Part shown: positions 1 to 11,152 of the stretch, one piece after another
How positions within the stretch are numbered: the stretch's first letter is position 1
Layout: every line of letters begins with the position of its first letter
From: Halobacillus sp. A5
Lineage (GTDB): Bacteria > Bacillota > Bacilli > Bacillales > Halobacillaceae
NCBI RefSeq assembly: GCF_024189315.1
Contig: NZ_JAIZEO010000002.1
Span: 1-64,000 of the forward strand
Direction: 5' to 3'
Length of the DNA: 64,000 nucleotides
Notes under the pieces: model-generated
What the model was told of the DNA's origin: nothing
The model's input: the letters and a program-made list of their open reading frames with translations, nothing else
Databases searched by the model: none
Position numbers and translations under genes: made by a program

Positions 1-122
1 AGCTCTGCACACCGAATGTGCTTGTTTTACTTCCTTCTATATAGAAAGAAGATGTTGACGTACTGGTTGGTTCGTTCAGTTTTCAAAGATCAAAATTTCG
101 TTTGACGCCTCAAAATGGCGAC
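1..122 (-). other. 5' leader of an rRNA operon (16S lies beyond the left edge)
   Basis: Read on the minus strand, this stretch contains the block TGATCTTTGAAAACTGAACG (about 72-92), which is typical of Bacillus rRNA operon leaders just upstream of 16S. In B. subtilis rrnA follows bofA, and bofA is the next gene here, so synteny agrees. No 16S sequence is inside the window. The operon identity is inferred from the leader and gene order. Confidence 0.75.
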
Positions 123-128
123 TTAATT

Positions 129-157
129 AATATATCATCTTAACGAGTTGAAGTCAA
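129..157 (-). promoter_or_regulatory. rRNA operon promoter P2 (sigma-A)
   Basis: On the minus strand a -35 box TTGACT (157-152) and a -10 box TATATT (134-129) are separated by 17 bp. This predicts transcription starting near 122 into the rRNA leader. It is the proximal member of a tandem pair, the usual arrangement of Bacillus rrn promoters. Confidence 0.65.
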
Positions 158-226
158 TAACTTTTCCGAAGATGATTTGATTTGTTTTCTTTACTGCTAT
201 GCCGCTCTCTTAACGCGACAAGAAAT

Positions 227-256
227 AATATACCATGGATATTCATAACTATGCAA
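227..256 (-). promoter_or_regulatory. rRNA operon promoter P1 (candidate)
   Basis: TTGCAT (256-251) and TATATT (232-227) on the minus strand are 18 bp apart. The site lies about 98 bp upstream of the proximal promoter, a normal P1-P2 distance. The -35 box matches less well, so this is less certain. Confidence 0.45.
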
Positions 257-329
257 TACTTTTTTTATAAAAATATCTTTTTTTATCGTTATTTTAAAAT
301 TGAGGTGGTGATCAGCTTCCTCGTTATAA

Positions 330-363
330 CAAAAAGGTCTTCTGAAAACGTGCAGAAGACCTT
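330..363 (-). terminator. intrinsic terminator between bofA and the rRNA operon
   Basis: An 11-bp perfect stem (AAGGTCTTCTG at 334-344 with CAGAAGACCTT at 353-363) is followed on the minus strand by TTTTTGTT. It would stop transcripts from the bofA side before the rrn promoters. Confidence 0.75.
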
Positions 364-461
364 ACTTATCTTCCATTCTATCTCATCACGCTCCATGCAG
401 TCTTTGGTTTTTAAAGAATAAACTATGTAGAGTCCCTAAATATTGACTGCCGATTACAAGT

Positions 462-492
462 AAACAGACTGAGCATAACACTCAGCCTGTTT
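462..492 (-). terminator. hairpin overlapping the bofA stop codon
   Basis: AAACAGACTGAG (462-473) pairs with CTCAGCCTGTTT (481-492), with one mismatch. There is no long U-run on the minus strand, so it may be a weak terminator or an RNA-stabilising hairpin. Confidence 0.4.
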
Positions 493-754
493 ATAAAACC
501 CATATATGAATAGCAACTAACGATAGGAGGCCCGGGATCCCGAGCATAGCTGACGCCGCAGTGGTAAAAACATTGATAGGAATATGAAGTCCAAACTGAG
601 CCCCGAATAAATTAACGAAAAACAATAGTACAACCGCAATGACTACCCGCATTAATGCTCGTCCCAACCATTTAATAGGTGAAGCCGGCATTCCTACAAT
701 CAATAACAAAGGTATGGCTAGTCCTATTAATAGAATGACTAAAACCGGATCCAT
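491..754 (-). CDS. bofA: BofA, inhibitor of pro-sigma-K processing
   Basis: The 87-aa protein has hydrophobic segments (about residues 3-22 and 35-52) and the BofA-family C-terminal pattern IPINVFTTAASAMLGIPG. In sporulating bacilli BofA is an integral protein of the outer forespore membrane. With SpoIVFA it holds the SpoIVFB protease inactive until the sigma-G checkpoint is passed. It starts with ATG at 754 and sits in the conserved order recR-yaaL-bofA-rrn. Its presence implies that the organism is a spore former or derives from one. Confidence 0.9.
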   Translation of the reverse strand: MDPVLVILLIGLAIPLLLIVGMPASPIKWLGRALMRVVIAVVLLFFVNLFGAQFGLHIPINVFTTAASAMLGIPGLLSLVAIHIWVL

Positions 755-826
755 TAAAAATCCCCCTGTGCAAATAACTTTTCTTAGTACAAGTTATGTC
801 TAAGCACAAGAGGGTATGACTGATTT

Positions 827-1042
827 TTATGATAATGCGTTAATGTTCCGATGTCTTGCTTCTCTAAGTAAATAAAAATATTTCGCTCTTGCCAGAGATA
901 AATCCAGTAAACCTTCGTTACTTGGCTCTATGCTGTGTTCGATAATATTTTCAAGAGATTCCCATTCATATTTCAATCGTTTAATATCGGCTAATAACTG
1001 CTGGTCCATGGCTTTCTTTTTAACTTTTTTCTTCGTTAACAA
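827..1042 (-). CDS. yaaL: YaaL family protein (DUF2508)
   Basis: This is a 71-aa charged soluble protein with a lysine-rich start and a helical body, ending RHRNINALS. Its length, sequence character and position between recR and bofA match B. subtilis YaaL, whose function is unknown. It probably starts with TTG at 1042, preceded by an AAAGGGTGG ribosome binding site. Confidence 0.8.
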   Translation of the reverse strand: MLTKKKVKKKAMDQQLLADIKRLKYEWESLENIIEHSIEPSNEGLLDLSLARAKYFYLLREARHRNINALS

Positions 1043-1144
1043 GATGATCCACCCTTTATATCACATTACAAACGGGAAGCTTTCTTTCCATTTGGAACCA
1101 AAGAAGTCAGCTGCCTATCCATGTGCTTTTGAAACTACAATAAA

Positions 1145-1173
1145 AAAGGAGAAACTTCCCTTAGAGAAGTTTC
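1145..1173 (-). terminator. terminator downstream of recR
   Basis: GAAACTTC (1151-1158) pairs perfectly with GAAGTTTC (1166-1173). On the minus strand the stem is followed by TCCTTTTTTA. It lies just after the recR stop codon. Confidence 0.6.
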
Positions 1174-1175
1174 TA

Positions 1176-1772
1176 TTATAAATCTCGTCGTCCTTCAAGC
1201 GCTTTAGAGAGTGTGACTTCATCTGCATATTCTAAATCACCGCCGACAGGAAGACCATGAGCAATTCTGGTCATTCGAATTCCAGAAGGTTTTACCAGCC
1301 TGGATATATACATAGCTGTCGCTTCGCCTTCAATATTAGGGTTAGTCGCTAAAATCAGCTCTTCTACCCCTTCATCCTTCAGCCGGTTAATAAGACTCGG
1401 GACGTTTATATCTTCTGGGCCAATCCCATCCATTGGAGAGATCGCGCCGTGGAGCACATGATATTTACCGCTGAATTCTTTCATTTTTTCCATAGCAATG
1501 ACGTCCTTTGGATCCTGAACGACACATATAATAGATGAATCCCGTGACTCATCCTGACAAATGGAACATGGGTCCTGATCTGTAATATGCCCGCAACTGC
1601 TGCAATGCGTCAGCTCTCTTTTTGCATTCACAAGTGCTTTCCCAAAATCAAGTACATCATCATCTTCCATTTCAAGGACGAAAAAAGCCAGACGGACAGC
1701 CGTCTTAGGACCTATCCCTGGCAGCTTCGTAAAACTGTCGATCAGTTTTGATATTGGTTCTGGATAATACAT
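1176..1772 (-). CDS. recR: RecR recombination mediator
   Basis: The 198-aa protein has the RecR layout: an N-terminal helix-hairpin-helix ([15 protein letters not shown], residues 16-30), a zinc finger with Cys57, Cys60, Cys69 and Cys72, then a Toprim domain starting [10 protein letters not shown] (81-90). RecR works with RecF and RecO to load RecA on gapped DNA. ATG at 1772 has a strong AGGAGGAG site. It is the third gene of a dnaX-yaaK-recR operon, 11 bp after yaaK. The length is normal for the family. Confidence 0.96.
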   Translation of the reverse strand: MYYPEPISKLIDSFTKLPGIGPKTAVRLAFFVLEMEDDDVLDFGKALVNAKRELTHCSSCGHITDQDPCSICQDESRDSSIICVVQDPKDVIAMEKMKEFSGKYHVLHGAISPMDGIGPEDINVPSLINRLKDEGVEELILATNPNIEGEATAMYISRLVKPSGIRMTRIAHGLPVGGDLEYADEVTLSKALEGRRDL

Positions 1773-1783
1773 GGAAACTCCTC

Positions 1784-2101
1784 CTAGAACATTCCTCCAG
1801 GCATGCCTTTCGTGAACTCACCCATCGTATCATTCGTTTTATCGTCTATCTGCTTCAATACATCGTTCGTTGCTGCAATAATTAAATCCTGCAGCATTTC
1901 CACATCATCTGGATCTACCACTTCTTCACTAATTTCAACGTCTGTAATTTCTTTTTTACCATTAGCAGAGACCTTAACCATTCCCCCGCCTGCTGTTGCT
2001 TCAAATGACATGTCATACAGCTCTTCTTGAGCCTTCATCATTTTCTTTTGCATTTTCTGCATTTGTTTCATCATATTGTTCATGTTTCCTCCACCACGCA
2101 T
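1784..2101 (-). CDS. yaaK: YbaB/EbfC family nucleoid-associated protein
   Basis: This protein of about 105 aa has the EbfC/YbaB signature: a Met/Gln/Lys-rich N-terminal helix ([19 protein letters not shown]), then the motif [16 protein letters not shown]. It forms dimers that bind DNA and is encoded between dnaX and recR in most bacteria. The frame is open upstream to 2131. The ATG at 2101 is preferred because AGGAGGAG lies six bases before it and family members begin MRGG. Confidence 0.93.
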   Translation of the reverse strand: MRGGGNMNNMMKQMQKMQKKMMKAQEELYDMSFEATAGGGMVKVSANGKKEITDVEISEEVVDPDDVEMLQDLIIAATNDVLKQIDDKTNDTMGEFTKGMPGGMF

Positions 2102-2130
2102 GGTAAAACTCCTCCTTTTAATATCTTTCA

Positions 2131-3834
2131 TTAATCTTGAATTTCTATAAGGTCATCGCCTGCAAGCTTTCTCGCTTCTGAGATAAGGGGGTCTTCTTCT
2201 TTCTCATCCTGCTCTGAAGATTCCCCGTTCTCCTCATCATTGTTTTTTTGTTTCTTTACATACTCTTCACGCAGTTCTTTCCATTTCTGAACAGGAATGG
2301 GAATGATCGTTAATGGTTTTCCTGTGAATTCAGTAAGTAAAGGTTCAATCGTTGTCTGGTGCTCTAGTGCTAAAGAACAATGAATATCGTATCGAAAAGC
2401 AACGATTAAGGCTTTTGTAGAGGCTGCGCTGGGCCTGCTGTTTAATAATATAGCATGGGCTGGTGCATTGGTCTGCTTCAAACGATCCATAAATGCTGGC
2501 CACTGCCCCTGTACCTGCTTCAACTCTTCCTTAGATGCTTCACTTAATACAATTCGTATACGATCATATGGAACATTATACCCGTTTTTATTGGATCGTG
2601 CAGGTGTGCGCTTTTGAGATGAAGATGCTGCCGCCGCTCCCGTTTGTGCAGGCGGGTTCGCTTTAAGCTGAGCAAGCTCCTGCTCCATCTTCTCAAGCTT
2701 ATTAGAAAGCTTCGTTACTGCCTCTGAATCAGGATTTGCTTCAGCAGACGGCTGTTTATCAACAATATTGAGGACAGCAATCTCAATAAATACTTTCGGG
2801 CTTGTAGTCCATTTCATTTCCTGCTGACATTTATTTAATTCTCGAATCGTCTGCTGTACCCATTGAGGCTTCAGACGCTCAGACATACTCTTAAAGGAGT
2901 CATCCGGGATCGCTCTTTCAAGATTATGCTGGAGATCAGGCGCGCTTTGAAAAAGTAAGATGTCACGCAGATAGTAAATAAGGTCAAATACAAATCGACC
3001 TGGATCCTTTCCCTGCTGGATCAACTCATCAACGACACTTAACGCTTGATTAATATCTTGATCATTAAGAGCCTCGATCACTTCTGAGAGCTTGCGCTGG
3101 GAGACCGATCCGGTTACCGCTAATACGTCGTCGACCATCACTTCTTCTTCACTGTAAGAAATCGCCTGGTCCAACAAGCTCAATGCGTCCCTCATACCAC
3201 CTTCTGCGGAAAGAGCTACAATTTCCAACGCTTCTCTTTCTATCGCAACGTTCTCCGCTTCTACAATTTTCTCCATCCGATCCACCATCGCCTGCTGGGT
3301 GATCCTTTTAAAATCAAACCGCTGGCAGCGGGAGATAATCGTAAGTGGAATTTTGTGAGGTTCTGTCGTAGCTAAAATAAAGATGACATGCTTAGGAGGT
3401 TCTTCTAACGTTTTTAATAAAGCGTTGAATGCCCCTATGGAAAGCATATGGACTTCATCTATAATATAAACTTTATAAGAGACAGCGCTTGGGGCGTACT
3501 TTACTTTATCCCGGATTTCCCGGATCTGCTCTACGCCGTTATTGGAAGCAGCATCAATTTCAATTACATCTGAAATCGAACCATCTTGAATACCAAGACA
3601 GGCTGAACATTCGTTACACGGCTCTTTCGCCGGGGCTTTTTCACAGTTAACAGCTTTTGAAAAAATCTTCGCCGCACTGGTTTTCCCTGTACCACGGGGC
3701 CCGGAGAATAAATAAGCATGAGAAAATTTATCCTGGGCGATCGCATTTTGCAGCGTTCGCGTAATGTGGGTTTGTCCAACTACATCTTCAAAGTTTCTTG
3801 GCCGCCAAACACGATACAGTGCCTGATAACTCAT
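2131..3834 (-). CDS. dnaX: DNA polymerase III subunit gamma/tau
   Basis: This is a 567-aa clamp-loader ATPase. Visible motifs are Walker A GPRGTGKT (45-52), a zinc module with Cys64, Cys73, Cys76 and Cys79, Walker B IIDEVHML (124-131) and sensor 1 with the SRC motif (about 167-171). A Pro/Ala/Ser-rich linker follows, and an acidic tail consistent with a halophile. The subunit loads the DnaN clamp and couples polymerases at the fork. The start is ATG at 3834 with AAAGGGAG upstream. The gene heads the operon with yaaK and recR. Confidence 0.97.
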   Translation of the reverse strand: MSYQALYRVWRPRNFEDVVGQTHITRTLQNAIAQDKFSHAYLFSGPRGTGKTSAAKIFSKAVNCEKAPAKEPCNECSACLGIQDGSISDVIEIDAASNNGVEQIREIRDKVKYAPSAVSYKVYIIDEVHMLSIGAFNALLKTLEEPPKHVIFILATTEPHKIPLTIISRCQRFDFKRITQQAMVDRMEKIVEAENVAIEREALEIVALSAEGGMRDALSLLDQAISYSEEEVMVDDVLAVTGSVSQRKLSEVIEALNDQDINQALSVVDELIQQGKDPGRFVFDLIYYLRDILLFQSAPDLQHNLERAIPDDSFKSMSERLKPQWVQQTIRELNKCQQEMKWTTSPKVFIEIAVLNIVDKQPSAEANPDSEAVTKLSNKLEKMEQELAQLKANPPAQTGAAAASSSQKRTPARSNKNGYNVPYDRIRIVLSEASKEELKQVQGQWPAFMDRLKQTNAPAHAILLNSRPSAASTKALIVAFRYDIHCSLALEHQTTIEPLLTEFTGKPLTIIPIPVQKWKELREEYVKKQKNNDEENGESSEQDEKEEDPLISEARKLAGDDLIEIQD

Positions 3835-4064
3835 TCAACCGCGCTCCCTTTTTAGTCTCTCATTTATTATAACTGATTTAAGGATAGGATGTGAACCTTA
3901 AGAAGCAAGCCCCTGGTTCCTGCCTTTACTCCTCAACTATTATATAAAATGCTCAAAAAATAAGGTCATTCCTAACCGTTTTAAGTGTTCCTTGCAGCTG
4001 CGCAGAGCGAGGCTTCACTCACAACAACATATCATTCGTTGAACCTCGCCTTTACGTAAAAAAA

Positions 4065-4088
4065 GAGCCGCTATAACAGCAGCTCTTC
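4065..4088 (-). terminator. terminator of the SRP RNA gene
   Basis: GAGCTGC and GCGGCTC (minus strand, 4085-4079 and 4071-4065) form a seven-pair stem with one G-U pair. TTTTTTT follows directly, just beyond the SRP RNA 3' end. Confidence 0.75.
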
Positions 4089-4100
4089 ATTGATATATGT

Positions 4101-4372
4101 ATACCGTGCACCCACTTTCGATGGCTCGAACCCAAGCGTTACCCATGTTTATGGCTCGACCCAGGCGCTCCCGCGGCACACGGGATGGTCAGCTTACTGC
4201 TGCTTCCTTCCGGATCTGACAGGATTCACTGGTTCCCGTTGCGCAGGACCTGGGTGTCAACACCACTCTCATGAGGCAGACCTTGAATTCGAACCACCTC
4301 GAGTGGGGATTCGGCCTCGCTATAGCGGATTGCGAGTACAGGGCACCGCTACCTCCCCGCTTAGCACGGTAT
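4101..4372 (-). ncRNA. scr: signal recognition particle RNA (scRNA, Bacillus large type)
   Basis: The minus strand starts ACCGTGCTAAG and contains GGGGAGGTAGCGGTGCCCTG, a hallmark of Bacillus scRNA. The 5' ACCGTGC (4370-4364) pairs with the 3' GCACGGT (4109-4103), which fixes the ends. The total of about 270 nt matches the large Alu-containing SRP RNA of bacilli. It lies between tadA and dnaX as in B. subtilis. It pairs with Ffh to target membrane and secreted proteins. Confidence 0.93.
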
Positions 4373-4434
4373 TTTCAAGTATAGCGAGTTTTATCAAAAA
4401 ATGCAATGATTACGTTAATAGAATTATTACCATT

Positions 4435-6284
<1,850 letters not shown>

Positions 6285-6286
6285 AA

Positions 6287-6321
6287 AATAAGAAGGCGGC
6301 TTTCTGAGCTGCCTTCTTATT
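6287..6321. terminator. bidirectional terminator between yaaH and the DUF3891 gene
   Basis: AATAAGAAGGCGGC and GCTGCCTTCTTATT form a long stem with one G-U pair and A/T runs on both sides. It serves two convergent genes. Confidence 0.8.
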
Positions 6322-7081
6322 TAGATACAAATGAAACGGAGCGGTGAAGAACTTCAGCCTCTTGACAAGCTTTTTCCAGTCCAAGCTCCTCTATAGCTTT
6401 CTTATAAACGGTACGATACGGAATTCTTACTTCAAATTCATGCTCAAAAGGAAACGGGTCAAGCACGACCTCTTTTTCATTAATCCATTCCGGCATAATG
6501 CCTTCAGGAGCTGCATCAAATTGCTGTCTGAATCCTTCACGAAACCAGGACACTTCTTCCTCTTTATCTATACCAGGCTCCTGCATACAAACATATAAAG
6601 AAAGATCATCACAGAACTGCAGCCGCTCAAAATGAAGGTGGTAAATATCATAGGGTACTTCCATTTTCATAGCGGTTTCTAATTCCTGTCTTCGTTCCTC
6701 TTCCTCCTTTATGAATTGCTGTATCAATGGATCGCTGTCATCTGTTGAAAAAAAAGATTGGTAGTGAGAACTGCAGAGCATAGCTGCATAGGATGACCGC
6801 TCTGAGACTTCGGCTATCCCTCTTTGATACGCTTCTAGTTTTTCTTTTAACGGGTAATCAATAAATGAGTACGGCCGCTGCTTTTCTTCATTCCATAACG
6901 GGTGACGGTCTAATGGAATCCAGGCTCTATCGTGCTGGGAAACTGCCCAGTCCGCTTCCTCCCGCAGCTTAGAACGAAGTAGGAATTTCCGCTTCCAATG
7001 TAATACAATCTCACCGGAAACTAAAGCATGATCATGCTGGTCAATCAATAAAAAATGATCATCTCTTTCATTTACTATCAC
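6317..7081 (-). CDS. DUF3891 family protein
   Basis: The protein of about 254 aa begins IVNERDDHFLLIDQHDHALVSGE, followed by a Trp/Arg-rich segment, which resembles DUF3891. That family is soluble with no assigned activity; its conserved His/Asp residues early in the chain suggest metal binding (inference). GTG at 7081 is preferred over ATG at 7099 because a G-rich ribosome binding site precedes it and family members begin MIV. No signal peptide or membrane segment is seen. Confidence 0.7.
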   Translation of the reverse strand: MIVNERDDHFLLIDQHDHALVSGEIVLHWKRKFLLRSKLREEADWAVSQHDRAWIPLDRHPLWNEEKQRPYSFIDYPLKEKLEAYQRGIAEVSERSSYAAMLCSSHYQSFFSTDDSDPLIQQFIKEEEERRQELETAMKMEVPYDIYHLHFERLQFCDDLSLYVCMQEPGIDKEEEVSWFREGFRQQFDAAPEGIMPEWINEKEVVLDPFPFEHEFEVRIPYRTVYKKAIEELGLEKACQEAEVLHRSVSFVSK

Positions 7082-7189
7082 GTTGGTCCCCCCCATCATT
7101 TAAACTCTTACTTATATTTTATTATAGTTTATTCGCCGTTCATACAAAATACGACTGACGCATTTGGTTTCAGTGAGTCAGTCGATAGA

Positions 7190-7222
7190 AAAACCGCCAA
7201 GGAGGGGTTCCTCAGCGGCTTT
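7190..7222 (-). terminator. terminator of the DJ-1/PfpI gene
   Basis: On the minus strand GCCGCTGAGGA and TCCTTGGCGG form an imperfect stem followed by TTTTT. It lies downstream of the stop at 7244. Confidence 0.7.
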
Positions 7223-7243
7223 CCTTTTTATTTAATATTTTGT

Positions 7244-7756
7244 TTATTTAAGGAGTTTACTCGCTTCCTGATTGAAGGCAGGAATGTCTTCCGGCTGGCG
7301 GCTGGTAACTAACTGATTGCCGCACACCACCACTTCTTCATCTTTAAATTGAACACCGGCGTACTCCATATCTACAGCGATGGATTTAAATCCTGTTGCT
7401 GAACGACCTTCTAAACTCTTGGCCGTTATAAGCAGTTGAGGACCGTGACAGATGGCAAAGACCGGCTTCTTCTCATCCATGAAATGCTTAGCGAATTTCA
7501 CAAATTTATCATCAGCACGCAGCTGGTCCGGCGAGAAACCGCCTGGAATTAACAGGGCGTCAAAGTCTTCGGGTTTTACTTCATCAATAGAGGAATCAAC
7601 CGTAACTTTCGTCTGTCCCTGCTTACCTGTTATCTCCTTACCTGCTTCCCATTCAATTGTAGTTACTTCATGGCCTTCTTTTGATAATGCATCAACAGGC
7701 TGAGTATATTCCACATCTTCAAACAATGATGTCATAACACATGCAATCTTACTCAT
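7244..7756 (-). CDS. DJ-1/PfpI family protein (YfkM/general stress protein 18 type)
   Basis: The 170-aa single-domain protein has the nucleophile elbow AICHGPQ (Cys103, His104) and an upstream acidic residue in FEDVEY. These are the catalytic features of PfpI-like deglycases, glyoxalases and peptidases. B. subtilis YfkM is part of the general stress regulon; the precise substrate cannot be read from sequence. ATG at 7756. It appears monocistronic with its own terminator. Confidence 0.85.
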   Translation of the reverse strand: MSKIACVMTSLFEDVEYTQPVDALSKEGHEVTTIEWEAGKEITGKQGQTKVTVDSSIDEVKPEDFDALLIPGGFSPDQLRADDKFVKFAKHFMDEKKPVFAICHGPQLLITAKSLEGRSATGFKSIAVDMEYAGVQFKDEEVVVCGNQLVTSRQPEDIPAFNQEASKLLK

Positions 7757-7859
7757 ATCGGTACCACTCCTTGAATGTTTTTAAATAAAATCACAAATTT
7801 CTTGTTCCCCTATTTAATGAATTTAAACCTATCACTCTCAAAAAATGGATGTTAATAAA

Positions 7860-9161
7860 CTAAGAGAAGTCATTCATAGAGAACGTTTGAAAAGCTGAAT
7901 GGGGCTGTTCCTCGTACAATTCCCTGCCGGCAATTTTATTAATAATATGCACATTACGAGTAACCGCCAATCCTAGATTGGTAGCCCCTGCTCCATGAGA
8001 ATGGACGAGATTTGTGAGCGTGAAAAAATGGTGCCCGCGCTCTTCTTTAAAGTCAAGTCTGTAGTCTCTTGTTACTTTAAATCTTTTGTCATCCTCCCAC
8101 TTAATTTTCTCTTGAAATCGTTCCATAAACCAGTCAGGAATATTCGGCTTATACCCTGTGGCCAGAATCACCTTGTCTGTTTGATAACTAAACTCCTGTT
8201 CCTCCTGCCATTGTTGGCAATTGAGTTTATATCCTGTGCCCTCACGTTCAATAGATTTCACTTCGGTCATTGGATTAATCAAGACGTGACTCTTTTTTCC
8301 GCCCGCCGTCTTATGATAAAGCTCGCTGTATAGACGAGTCAGGGTATCAGGGTCAATCCCCTTCCTTAAGGCGCTAAGGGTTTCTAAATTTTTTTGGCGC
8401 TGTTCAAATGATAAGGAATGGAAGTAGTCTACATATTCCGGTGTGAAAAATTCCTGCGCAAACTTCGCTTGATCAAGCTGAAATAAACCTCCCGTCCGGG
8501 AAAGAAGGGTGAGCTTCATATCATGTCGTTTCTGCTCTTCCAGTAAATCAAGGAACACTTCAAGAGCACTCTGCCCAGAGCCGACTACAGTAACGTGCTT
8601 TGATTGAAGCAGATTCTCTTTTTCAAATAAATAGCGGCTTGTATGAATGACATCATTCGCCGGGAGATCATCCATTCCATCTAATATAATCGGCTTACTT
8701 CCCGTCCCTAACACCACATGTTTAGAAAAGCAGCTCACTGTCTCTTCCGTCTCTTTATTTAATGCGATTACTTCATAATGGTCGCTGTGATCGATCACGT
8801 CTACGATCAAATGATTAAAATGCAGACCGCTTAATTGTTCAGCGACCCACTGCAAATAATGGTTATACTCCTGACGAGGTATTTTAAATTGCTGGTGAAA
8901 GAAAAAAGGAAACATTCGATTATGTTCATGTAAATAATTCATAAAAGTATAAGGACTTTTTGGATCTGCAAAAGTCGTCAAATCAGCGATAAAAGGAACC
9001 TGCAAATCCATCCCGTCAATCAGCATTCCAGGATGCCACTCAAATCGAGGTGTATCATCAAAAAATGCACCGGAAAGCTCCGTTTCATCCAATAGTGCAG
9101 CTAACCCTAAATTATAAGGACCGATTCCAATTCCAATAACATCATATATAGTCTTCGACAC
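7860..9161 (-). CDS. L-lysine/L-ornithine N-monooxygenase (siderophore-type)
   Basis: The protein of about 433 aa belongs to the SidA/IucD/PvdA family of flavin N-hydroxylases. It has an FAD site IGIGIGPYNLGLA near the N-terminus, an NADPH site VVGSGQSALE (about 195-204) and a C-terminal ATGYKPNIP motif. Such enzymes hydroxylate the side-chain amine of lysine or ornithine for hydroxamate siderophores. GTG at 9161 is preferred over the upstream TTG because GGAAGTG is spaced correctly before it. No siderophore synthetase or transporter is adjacent, so its partner genes must lie elsewhere or be absent. Confidence 0.85.
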   Translation of the reverse strand: MSKTIYDVIGIGIGPYNLGLAALLDETELSGAFFDDTPRFEWHPGMLIDGMDLQVPFIADLTTFADPKSPYTFMNYLHEHNRMFPFFFHQQFKIPRQEYNHYLQWVAEQLSGLHFNHLIVDVIDHSDHYEVIALNKETEETVSCFSKHVVLGTGSKPIILDGMDDLPANDVIHTSRYLFEKENLLQSKHVTVVGSGQSALEVFLDLLEEQKRHDMKLTLLSRTGGLFQLDQAKFAQEFFTPEYVDYFHSLSFEQRQKNLETLSALRKGIDPDTLTRLYSELYHKTAGGKKSHVLINPMTEVKSIEREGTGYKLNCQQWQEEQEFSYQTDKVILATGYKPNIPDWFMERFQEKIKWEDDKRFKVTRDYRLDFKEERGHHFFTLTNLVHSHGAGATNLGLAVTRNVHIINKIAGRELYEEQPHSAFQTFSMNDFS

Positions 9162-9337
9162 ATTCTTCACTTCCTTCAATTATGTCTATCCGTTGTTCGT
9201 TCGGTAGGTTATGTACCTTCAAAATCAATAGGATTCCCATACTTAAGACAAAAAAGTCACTGGTTAAAGGCGGACATTTTTTAGCTATTCCCTAAAAGTC
9301 ACTCTTATAAGCTATTATTCGCCCACCGCTTATATAA

Positions 9338-9353
9338 TGTTTCACGTGAAACA
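9338..9353. other. parS: parS centromere site
   Basis: TGTTTCACGTGAAACA is a perfect match to the 16-bp parS consensus (TGTTNCACGTGAAACA) bound by Spo0J/ParB. It lies between genes, about 45 kb from dnaA on the left arm. That is where the origin-proximal parS sites of bacilli are found. No second perfect copy was seen in the window. Confidence 0.92.
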
Positions 9354-9366
9354 ATTTAAGACAAAT

Positions 9367-9398
9367 AAAAGCACACAGCTTCAGGCTGTGCGCTTTTC
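9367..9398 (-). terminator. terminator of acsA
   Basis: AAAAGCGCACAGCC and AGCTGTGTGCTTTT form a long stem with a three-base loop and a T-run on the minus strand. It lies just past the acsA stop. Confidence 0.8.
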
Positions 9399-9403
9399 AT
9401 TCA

Positions 9404-11113
9404 TTATTCTTCAAGCGTTGACGTATCTCCTGTCGGTAAACCAAGCTCCCATGACTTAAGGAGACGTCTCATAATTTTACCGCTTCGTGTTTTTGGAATC
9501 GTATCTTTAATCTCAATCTCTCTAGGGGCAGCATGTGCACTTAACCCTTTTTTCACAAACTGACGAATATCCTCAAGTAATTCGTCGGATTCACTGTAGC
9601 CTTCTCTCAACGTAATAAAGGCTTTAATGATTTCTCCGCGTTCCGGGTCGGGCTTGCCAATTACCCCGGCTTCCGCTACAGCTTCATGCTCAATTAGCTT
9701 ACTTTCTACTTCAAATGGACCTACCCGCTCTCCGGACGTGTTGATCACGTCATCCAGACGGCCCTGGAACCAGAAGTATCCTTCTTCGTCCTGATAAGCG
9801 CTGTCCCCGGATACATACCAGCCGTTAATAAAGTAGCTTTCATACTTTCCAGGGTTGTTCCAAACCGCTCTCATCATGGACGGCCATCCTTCTTTAATCG
9901 CAAGGTTCCCCATCTGATTAGCAGGAAGCTTGTTTCCTTCATTATCGACGATTGCCGCTTCAATTCCTGGTAACGGCTTACCCATCGATCCCGGACGCAT
10001 ATCTACTGAAGGATAGTTACAAATAAGCATCGCGCCTGTTTCCGTCATCCACCACGTATCGTGAATGCGGAGATCAAAGGCTTTAAGACCCCATGTGATG
10101 ACTTCGGGGTTTAATGGTTCACCTACACTTAAAATATGACGAAGAGAAGATAGGTCATGCTTCTGTGCCGCTTCCTCTCCTGCACTTAACAGCTTACGGA
10201 AGGCGGTTGGTGCCGAATACCATACACTTACATTTTTCTCAGCGATCGTTCCATACCAGTCATCCGGGCTGAAACGTCCGCCTCTGACTACGTTTGTGAC
10301 TCCATTTAACCATGGAGCAAAAATTCCATAGCTCGTTCCTGTAACCCAGCCTGGATCTGCCGTACACCAGTAGACATCATCTTCTTTAAGATCGAGCACC
10401 CATTTTCCTGTCTGATAATGCTGGATCATTGCATTATGAACGTGGTAAACCCCTTTTGGTTTTCCAGTTGAACCCGAAGTGTAGTGAAGAAGCATACCAT
10501 CTTCGAGATCCACCCATTCAATTTCAAAGTCTTCCGAGGCATTCTCCATTTCTTTCTCGAAACTGATATACTTGTCGTCACCCTCTCCGCCGACAAGTAC
10601 GATTTTCTCCAGGTTCGGCAGCTCTTCTTGAGGGACACGGTCCAGTAAATCAGGTGTTGTAATCAGCATTTTTGCTTCACTGTCTTCAAGTCTGTCCCGG
10701 ACAGCCTGCTCCATAAATGCTTCAAACAGAGGACCCGCGATGGCACCTGTTTTCAATATCCCTAAGAATGACGCATAGAATTCAGGGCTTCTGTGCATGA
10801 ACAAGAAGACACGATCCCCTTTTTCAATGCCCTGGTTTTTTAACACATTTGCGAATTGATTACTCTTTTTCTTTAATTGTTCAAACGTTAACGTTTCTTC
10901 CCGCTCAGGGGAAGAGTATATTAAAGCCGCTTTATCTTTGGTTGCGGGATCAGCCGCATGCTTATCAATCGTTTCATAAGCAATGTTGACTCTGCCTGTT
11001 TCACTCCAGGTAAAATTTGCTTTCGCTTCATTCCACTTGAAGTTGTCGTACGTTTGTTCATAGTTTTCTAAGTTGTGATTTCCTGATCTTGCTTTGATTG
11101 GCTGCATGTCCAT
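9404..11113 (-). CDS. acsA: acetyl-coenzyme A synthetase
   Basis: This 569-aa AMP-forming ligase has the ATP-binding motif YTSGSTGKPKG, the DTWWMTETG adenylation motif and the C-terminal PKTRSGKIMRR. The lysine of that last motif is the regulatory acetylation site in AcsA. It activates acetate to acetyl-CoA. The N-terminus (NHNLENYEQTYDNFKW) resembles B. subtilis AcsA. ATG at 11113 has a GAGGTG site. A cre-like sequence lies in its leader. Confidence 0.93.
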   Translation of the reverse strand: MDMQPIKARSGNHNLENYEQTYDNFKWNEAKANFTWSETGRVNIAYETIDKHAADPATKDKAALIYSSPEREETLTFEQLKKKSNQFANVLKNQGIEKGDRVFLFMHRSPEFYASFLGILKTGAIAGPLFEAFMEQAVRDRLEDSEAKMLITTPDLLDRVPQEELPNLEKIVLVGGEGDDKYISFEKEMENASEDFEIEWVDLEDGMLLHYTSGSTGKPKGVYHVHNAMIQHYQTGKWVLDLKEDDVYWCTADPGWVTGTSYGIFAPWLNGVTNVVRGGRFSPDDWYGTIAEKNVSVWYSAPTAFRKLLSAGEEAAQKHDLSSLRHILSVGEPLNPEVITWGLKAFDLRIHDTWWMTETGAMLICNYPSVDMRPGSMGKPLPGIEAAIVDNEGNKLPANQMGNLAIKEGWPSMMRAVWNNPGKYESYFINGWYVSGDSAYQDEEGYFWFQGRLDDVINTSGERVGPFEVESKLIEHEAVAEAGVIGKPDPERGEIIKAFITLREGYSESDELLEDIRQFVKKGLSAHAAPREIEIKDTIPKTRSGKIMRRLLKSWELGLPTGDTSTLEE

Positions 11114-11138
11114 AATATCACCTCATAGAATGAATTTT

Positions 11139-11152
11139 TGTAAACGGTTTCT
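11139..11152. promoter_or_regulatory. candidate CcpA operator (cre) upstream of acsA
   Basis: TGTAAACGGTTTCT agrees at 13 of 14 positions with the cre pattern TGWAANCGNTNWCA. It lies 26 bp upstream of the acsA start. B. subtilis acsA is repressed by CcpA, so the location makes sense. Function is inferred from the match alone. Confidence 0.55.
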
